The position numbers and the translations under genes were made by a program. This document shows, in pieces, positions 59,440-64,000 of a stretch of 64,000 nt of DNA. The stretch spans positions 1-64,000 of the forward strand of contig NZ_PJIQ01000005.1 of assembly GCF_002929745.1 (NCBI RefSeq), in the 5' to 3' direction. The notes under the pieces were generated by a model, which was given only the letters and a program-made list of their open reading frames with translations, ran no database searches and was not told where the DNA came from. The stretch is from Arthrobacter sp. B1805 (GTDB lineage: Bacteria; Actinomycetota; Actinomycetes; Actinomycetales; Micrococcaceae). Positions within the stretch are counted from its first letter, which is position 1; every line of letters begins with the position of its first letter.

Positions 59440-61206
59440 TCAGGCCTCGGTCTTCGGCTTGGCGTCGACGCCGGCTTCCTTGCGCTGCTGTGCGGTGATC
59501 GGCGCGGGCGCTGCGGTCAGGGGGTCGTACCCGCCGCCCGACTTGGGGAAGGCGATGACGTCGCGGATCGAGTCGGTGCCGGCGAGGAGGGACACCACGC
59601 GGTCCCAACCGAGAGCGATTCCGCCGTGCGGAGGCGCACCGTACTTGAAGCCCTCGAGCAGGAATCCGAACTTCTCCTGCGCCTCCTCGGGTCCGAGGCC
59701 CATGACGGCGAACACTCGCTCCTGCACGTCCCGGCGATGGATACGGATCGAACCGCCACCGAGTTCATTGCCGTTGCAGACGATGTCGTAGGCGAAGGCA
59801 AGGGCGTTCTCGGGGTCCGTGTCGAACGTGTCGAGGAACTCGGGCTTCGGCGACGTGAAGGCATGGTGGACGGCAGTCCAGGCACCACCGCCGACGGCGA
59901 CATCGCCCGCTGCTACTGCAGCGGAGGCCGGCTCGAACATGGGCGCGTCCACCACCCACACGAAAGCCCAGTCGCCTTCCTTGATCAGTCCCGTCCGGCG
60001 CCCGATCTCGACACGAGCGGCGCCGAGGATGGCCCTCGACGACGCCTTGTCGCCGGCAGCGAAAAAGATGCAGTCGCCGGGGTTGGCGCCGGTGGCAGCT
60101 GCGATGCCCTCACGCTCGGCGTCCGTGAGGTTCTTCGCAACGGGTCCGCGGAGGCTGCCGTCGTCGTCGATCAGGACGTACGCGAGGCCCTTGGCGCCGC
60201 GCTGCTTGGCCCACTCCTGCCAGGCGTCGAGCTGGCGGCGGGGCTGCGAGGCGCCTCCGGGCATGACGACCGCGCCGACGTACGGCGCCTTGAAGACGCC
60301 GAACTCGGTGTCCTTGAAGAACTCGGTCAGCTCGGTCAGCTCGAGGCCGAACCGGAGGTCGGGCTTGTCGGAGCCGTATCTGGCCATCGCATCGGCGTAG
60401 GTCATGCGGCGGATGGGCAGTGGGATCTCGACGTCGATGAGCTTCCAGAGTGCGGAGACGAGCTGCTCACCGAGGGCGATGATGTCGTCCTCCTCCACGA
60501 AGCTCGCCTCGATGTCCAGCTGGGTGAACTCCGGCTGGCGGTCGGCGCGGAAGTCCTCGTCGCGGTAGCAGCGGGCGAGCTGGTAGTACTTCTCGAACCC
60601 GCCGACCTGGAGGAGCTGCTTGAACAGCTGCGGAGACTGCGGCAGGGCGTACCAGGAGCCCGGAGCGAGCCGCGCGGGCACCAGGAAGTCCCGCGCACCC
60701 TCGGGTGTGGAGCGGGTCAGCGTGGGAGTCTCGATCTCCACGAAACCGTCCCTGTGCAGCAGCTCGCGCGCCACGCGGCTCGCCTCGGACCGCAGGCGCA
60801 GGTTGGCCTGGGGGCCCGGCCGGCGCAGGTCGAGGTAGCGGTGCCGCAGGCGCGCTTCCTCGCCCACCTCGACATGCTCGTCGATCTGGAACGGCAGCGG
60901 GTCGGAGGTGTTGAGGATGGTCACGGTATCCGCGATCACCTCGATCGCCCCCGTCGGCAGCGCCGGGTTCTCGTTGCCCTCGGGGCGCTGCTGGACCGAC
61001 CCGACGATCTGCAGGACGTACTCGTTGCGCAGGCTGGAGAAGACATCCTCCTCGCGCACCACGACCTGGGCGACGCCGGACGCGTCCCTGAGGTCGAGGA
61101 ACGCCACTCCGCCGTGGTCGCGGCGGCGGGCTACCCACCCCGCCAGGGTGACCGTTTGTCCTACGTGCTCGGGCCGAAGGGAGCCGAGTTCATGCGTGCG
61201 GAGCAC
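59440..61206 (-). CDS. aspS: Aspartyl-tRNA synthetase
   Basis: A 588-residue class IIb synthetase with bacterial insertion domain. The N-terminal OB-fold binds the anticodon ([19 protein letters not shown]), motif 2 is [13 protein letters not shown], and motif 3 is [20 protein letters not shown]. His31 of the anticodon domain (in RRDHGG) is the residue associated with non-discriminating AspRS, which also charges tRNA-Asn. I start it at GTG 61206 ([13 protein letters not shown]) with AAGGA five bases upstream; the frame runs on to 61254. No T-box was seen. Confidence 0.97.
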   Translation of the reverse strand: MLRTHELGSLRPEHVGQTVTLAGWVARRRDHGGVAFLDLRDASGVAQVVVREEDVFSSLRNEYVLQIVGSVQQRPEGNENPALPTGAIEVIADTVTILNTSDPLPFQIDEHVEVGEEARLRHRYLDLRRPGPQANLRLRSEASRVARELLHRDGFVEIETPTLTRSTPEGARDFLVPARLAPGSWYALPQSPQLFKQLLQVGGFEKYYQLARCYRDEDFRADRQPEFTQLDIEASFVEEDDIIALGEQLVSALWKLIDVEIPLPIRRMTYADAMARYGSDKPDLRFGLELTELTEFFKDTEFGVFKAPYVGAVVMPGGASQPRRQLDAWQEWAKQRGAKGLAYVLIDDDGSLRGPVAKNLTDAEREGIAAATGANPGDCIFFAAGDKASSRAILGAARVEIGRRTGLIKEGDWAFVWVVDAPMFEPASAAVAAGDVAVGGGAWTAVHHAFTSPKPEFLDTFDTDPENALAFAYDIVCNGNELGGGSIRIHRRDVQERVFAVMGLGPEEAQEKFGFLLEGFKYGAPPHGGIALGWDRVVSLLAGTDSIRDVIAFPKSGGGYDPLTAAPAPITAQQRKEAGVDAKPKTEA

Positions 61207-61373
61207 AGCATTCCTTCCCACAGATGTGTCAGATGAGTCGCAGGCGAGCTGCACCTGCCTAGAGTAACTTCAAGCGCGACCAACATTACCGGTCCGCGTC
61301 CTACCGACCGGCCGGACTGGCCGGACGGTAGGACCGAGCGCCGGCTCCCGGCTTTTCACTCACGAGGAGGCAC

Positions 61374-62636
61374 ATGCAGCAGCAACCGGGCCTACGCCGC
61401 GCGATGGGTGGCTTCGACGCCACGACCGTCGGGGTGGGGGCGATGATTGGGGCCGGAGCCTTCGTGGTCTTCGCGCCGGCAGCTGCCGCTGCCGGGCCGT
61501 TGCTGCCGCTGGCCGTCGTGATCGCGGGTTTCGTCGCCTACTGCAACGCCTCGGCGACGGCGTCCCTCGCCGTCCGCTACCCGTCGAGCGGCGGAACCTA
61601 CCTGTACGGACGCGAGCAGCTGGGTCACTGGACGGGTTTCGTCGCAGGCTGGGGATTCGTCACCGGCAAGCTCGCCTCGTGCGCAGCCATGGCCCTCACG
61701 TTCGGGCTCTACGCCGCCCCCGGCGCGGAGAAGCCCGCCGCGGTGGCCGCCGTCGTCGCGCTCACGACGGTCAATCTGCTCGGAGTCACCCGGACCGCCC
61801 TCGCCACGCGAGCCATCGTCTCACTCGTCATACCCGTCCTCGCCTTCGTGATCGTCGTCGGCTTCTCCACCCCACCGGCACGGGAGTCCCTCGCGGGCGG
61901 GGTGCCAGGACCGGGCGGCGTCCTGCAGGCGTCGGCGCTGCTGTTCTTCGCCTTCGCCGGGTACGCCAGGATCGCCACGATGGGCGAGGAGGTCCGCGAG
62001 CCGCTCAGGAACATCCCTGCGGCGATCTTCGGCGCCCTCGGTTTCACGGCGCTGCTGTACCTGCTCCTGGCGCTCTCGCTCCTGCACGCTCTCGGGGTTG
62101 AAGCGCTGGCCGATGCGACCGCACCCCTTCGGGACGTCATGGACGCAGCCGTCCCGGGAGAAGGATCGACCGGTCGGGGCGGGGCCGTCGTCACCCTTGC
62201 CGCCGCGCTGGCCAGTCTCGGTGCATTGCTCGCGCTCATCGCCGGCGTCGGCCGAACCACCCTCGCGATGGCTCGCGGCCGGGACCTTCCGCACGTGTTC
62301 GCAAGGGTATCCGCCCGGTTCGGCGTACCGTGGGCCGCCGATACCGCTGCAGCCGTCGTGGTGATCGTCCTCCTGCTGGCCACCGACGTACTCACCGTCG
62401 TCGGGTTCTCCAGCTTCGGAGTGCTGCTGTACTACGCGATCGCGAACGTCTCGGCATTCACGCTCGCTGAGCGGCAGTGGTACTCGCCACGCTGGCTCAA
62501 CGTGGTCGGCGCGGCCTGCTGCCTGGTCCTCGCCTTCACGCTACCCCCGGTATCGGTGCTGACGATGCTGGCGGTGCTCGCGATGGGCGTCGCCGCGCGG
62601 GCCCTCGTCCTGGCCCAGCGACGCAGACGAGCCTGA
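61374..62636 (+). CDS. APC-family amino acid permease
   Basis: A 420-residue membrane protein with about 12 hydrophobic helices. The first helix has GVGAMIGAGAFVVFAPAAA, the glycine-rich substrate-binding region of the amino acid-polyamine-organocation superfamily; later ATMGEEVREPLRNIPAAIFG matches the conserved intracellular loop with Glu. It should import or exchange amino acids with proton or sodium coupling. Specificity cannot be read; no binding protein gene is nearby. GAGGAGG lies four bases before ATG 61374. It diverges from aspS and converges with hisS. Confidence 0.9.
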   Translation: MQQQPGLRRAMGGFDATTVGVGAMIGAGAFVVFAPAAAAAGPLLPLAVVIAGFVAYCNASATASLAVRYPSSGGTYLYGREQLGHWTGFVAGWGFVTGKLASCAAMALTFGLYAAPGAEKPAAVAAVVALTTVNLLGVTRTALATRAIVSLVIPVLAFVIVVGFSTPPARESLAGGVPGPGGVLQASALLFFAFAGYARIATMGEEVREPLRNIPAAIFGALGFTALLYLLLALSLLHALGVEALADATAPLRDVMDAAVPGEGSTGRGGAVVTLAAALASLGALLALIAGVGRTTLAMARGRDLPHVFARVSARFGVPWAADTAAAVVVIVLLLATDVLTVVGFSSFGVLLYYAIANVSAFTLAERQWYSPRWLNVVGAACCLVLAFTLPPVSVLTMLAVLAMGVAARALVLAQRRRRA

Positions 62637-62678
62637 CCCTGCGGCGCGTGTAAGCGGGGGGTGCGTCTGGCCCTTGAG

Positions 62679-62720
62679 ACGGCGGCCGCACCGTCCGACG
62701 TCGGAGAGGAGGGCCGCCGT
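62679..62720. terminator. Inverted repeat between the permease and hisS
   Basis: ACGGCGGCC (62679-62687) pairs with GGCCGCCGT (62712-62720); an inner palindrome TCCGACGTCGGA (62693-62704) lies in the loop. It separates two convergent genes. No T-run, so a terminator role is likely but not certain. Confidence 0.45.
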
Positions 62721-62726
62721 GCCGCG

Positions 62727-64000
62727 TCAGGACTTCGCGACGACCGGTCGCAGGTCTCCGGCAGGAGGCGCCCAGGACGCGGGGTCCGCCGCGACCTGGT
62801 CCCCGGAGCGGATGTCCTTGACCTCGTGCGCGCCCTCCGTCGAGGTGAACCAGACGAACGGTATGCCGCGGCGATCGGCGAACTTGATCTGCTTGCCGAA
62901 CTTCTCCGCACTCGCGGCGACCTCGGCGGAGATCCCGCGGCTCCGGAGCGCCGATGCGACATCCTGTGCCTGCGACCACGAGTCGTCGTCGGCCAGCGTC
63001 ACGAGGACAGCGGTGGGCACGGCTCGGGACACCGTCGCGAAGCCCTGGCTGAGGATGCGGGAGACGATACGCGTGACGCCGATGGACAGCCCGACGCCGG
63101 GGAACGTTCGGTTGCCCTTCCGCGCCAGGGCGTCGTATCGACCACCCGAGCAGATGGATCCGAGTCCCTCGTGTCCATTGAGGACGGTCTCGTAGACCGT
63201 GCCCGTGTAGTAGTCGAGGCCCCGCGCGATGCTGAGGTCGGCCACGACGCGCCCCGGTGCCCGACGCGAGGCCTCCCCGACCACCTGCCGCAGTTCCTCG
63301 AGGCCCTCCTCGAGGAGGTCGTCGGTGACCCCGAGGGCCCTGACGCGCTCGACGAACGATGTGTCGGACGTACGGATGCCTGCCAGCTCCAGGGCGAGAC
63401 GGATCTGATCGTCGTCCGCGCCGACCTCGTCCTGCAGGAGTCCACCGACCTTCTCCGCCCCGATCTTCTCGAGCTTGTCGATGCTCCTCAGTACGGCCGC
63501 GGTGTCCGCGAGGCCGATGGCGCGGTAGAACCCCTCCGCGAGCTTGCGGTTGTTGACGCGCAGCGTGAATTCCGGGATCGGGAGGGCTCCGAGGGCCTCG
63601 ACCACGGCGAGGGCGAGTTCGACGTCGTACCGGAACGGCAGGACGCCGTCGCCCACCACGTCGATGTCCGCCTGGGTGAACTCGCGGGCCCTGCCTTCCT
63701 GCGGACGCTCACCCCGCCAGCACTTCTGGATCTGGAACCTCCGGAAAGGGAAAGCCAGATGTCCCGCGTTCTCGACCACGTACCGCGCGAAGGGCACCGT
63801 CAGGTCGTAGTGGAGCGCGAGCCCGCTCTCGGACGCGGACGCCTCATCGGCCTGCAGGCGGGAGACGGCGTACACCTCCTTGTCGATCTCGCCCTTGCGC
63901 AGGAGATGATCGACCGTCTCGACGGCACGCGTCTCGATGCTCGAGAACCCGTGCAGCTCGAACGTCCGCTGCAGCACCTCCAGGACGTGGAGCTCGATCA
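62727..64000 (-). CDS. hisS: Histidyl-tRNA synthetase, partial (5' end outside the window)
   Basis: The C-terminal 424 or so residues are visible; the start lies beyond 64000. Motif 2 is FRRFQIQKCWRGERPQEGR, preceded by ALHYDLTVPFARYV; the histidine-specific motif ARGLDYYTGTVYE (HisA) is present; motif 3 is SICSGGRYDALARKG with GVGLSIGVTRI. The C-terminal anticodon-binding domain (from about TAVLVTLADDDSWSQA) is complete. The gene charges tRNA-His. It ends in SWAPPAGDLRPVVAKS and converges with the APC permease. Confidence 0.96.
   Translation of the reverse strand, partial: IELHVLEVLQRTFELHGFSSIETRAVETVDHLLRKGEIDKEVYAVSRLQADEASASESGLALHYDLTVPFARYVVENAGHLAFPFRRFQIQKCWRGERPQEGRAREFTQADIDVVGDGVLPFRYDVELALAVVEALGALPIPEFTLRVNNRKLAEGFYRAIGLADTAAVLRSIDKLEKIGAEKVGGLLQDEVGADDDQIRLALELAGIRTSDTSFVERVRALGVTDDLLEEGLEELRQVVGEASRRAPGRVVADLSIARGLDYYTGTVYETVLNGHEGLGSICSGGRYDALARKGNRTFPGVGLSIGVTRIVSRILSQGFATVSRAVPTAVLVTLADDDSWSQAQDVASALRSRGISAEVAASAEKFGKQIKFADRRGIPFVWFTSTEGAHEVKDIRSGDQVAADPASWAPPAGDLRPVVAKS

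Noticed and set aside
61207-61330. T-box or attenuator before aspS
   Set aside because: No specifier loop, no T-box sequence and only a short leader with a plain ribosome site were seen.

Overview
The window is a dense, GC-rich (roughly two-thirds G+C) stretch of bacterial chromosome made almost entirely of housekeeping genes. The gene families point to an actinobacterium, most likely of the Micrococcaceae (Arthrobacter-like). The evidence is WhiA with the uvrC-rapZ-yvcK order, an ANTAR-type PdtaR regulator, an Eis-like acetyltransferase, the small HGNSPAAWT membrane protein and the Trp-associated membrane protein inside the trp cluster, a TIGR03085-type protein, a DUF3516-type helicase, and many -10 boxes of the form TAGNCT lying directly in front of start codons. 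The genus is inferred; no 16S gene is present. No transposase, integrase, phage gene, CRISPR array or restriction system was seen.

Layout. 1-6852: start of sodA, then the minus-strand row uvrC-rapZ-yvcK-whiA with one-base or 10-base spacing, then a HAD phosphatase coupled to plsC. 6875-17840: uvrA with a LexA-type palindrome over its promoter, a short GntR regulator diverging from a metallo-hydrolase, tam, a DUF3516-type helicase, a GNAT acetyltransferase, an alpha/beta hydrolase, and terC behind a probable manganese (yybP-ykoY) riboswitch. 17839-26100: uvrB, coaE, recQ, a run of poorly known small genes (including a GAF domain cut short) and an rlmG-like methyltransferase. 26152-35785: rpsA with a clear promoter, eis, polA, a thioesterase, small lipoproteins, an orphan receiver and a stand-alone LigD-type polymerase.

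35887-49400: tRNA-Leu(CAA), pdtaR, pyk, gltBD behind a 370-base structured leader, then lgt-trpA-trpB-trpC and a small membrane protein. 49527-55204: the Trp-associated membrane protein, trpE, hisI, a TIGR03085-like gene on the plus strand, hisF, hisG and hisE. 55276-59200: ribH-ribB-ribE-ribD-ribM under an FMN riboswitch; ribB lacks the usual ribA half and ends in a His/Asp-rich tail. 59440-64000: aspS, an APC permease and most of hisS.

Functionally the window joins nucleotide excision repair (uvrA, uvrB, uvrC, polA, with recQ and a LigD-type polymerase), amino-acid synthesis (his, trp, gltBD), riboflavin synthesis and uptake, and translation (rpsA, aspS, hisS, tRNA-Leu). The strongest observations beyond plain annotation are regulatory: about fifteen genes that look leaderless, the LexA-like box on the uvrA promoter, two riboswitches, and the long gltB leader. 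I did not find a convincing new multi-gene system.
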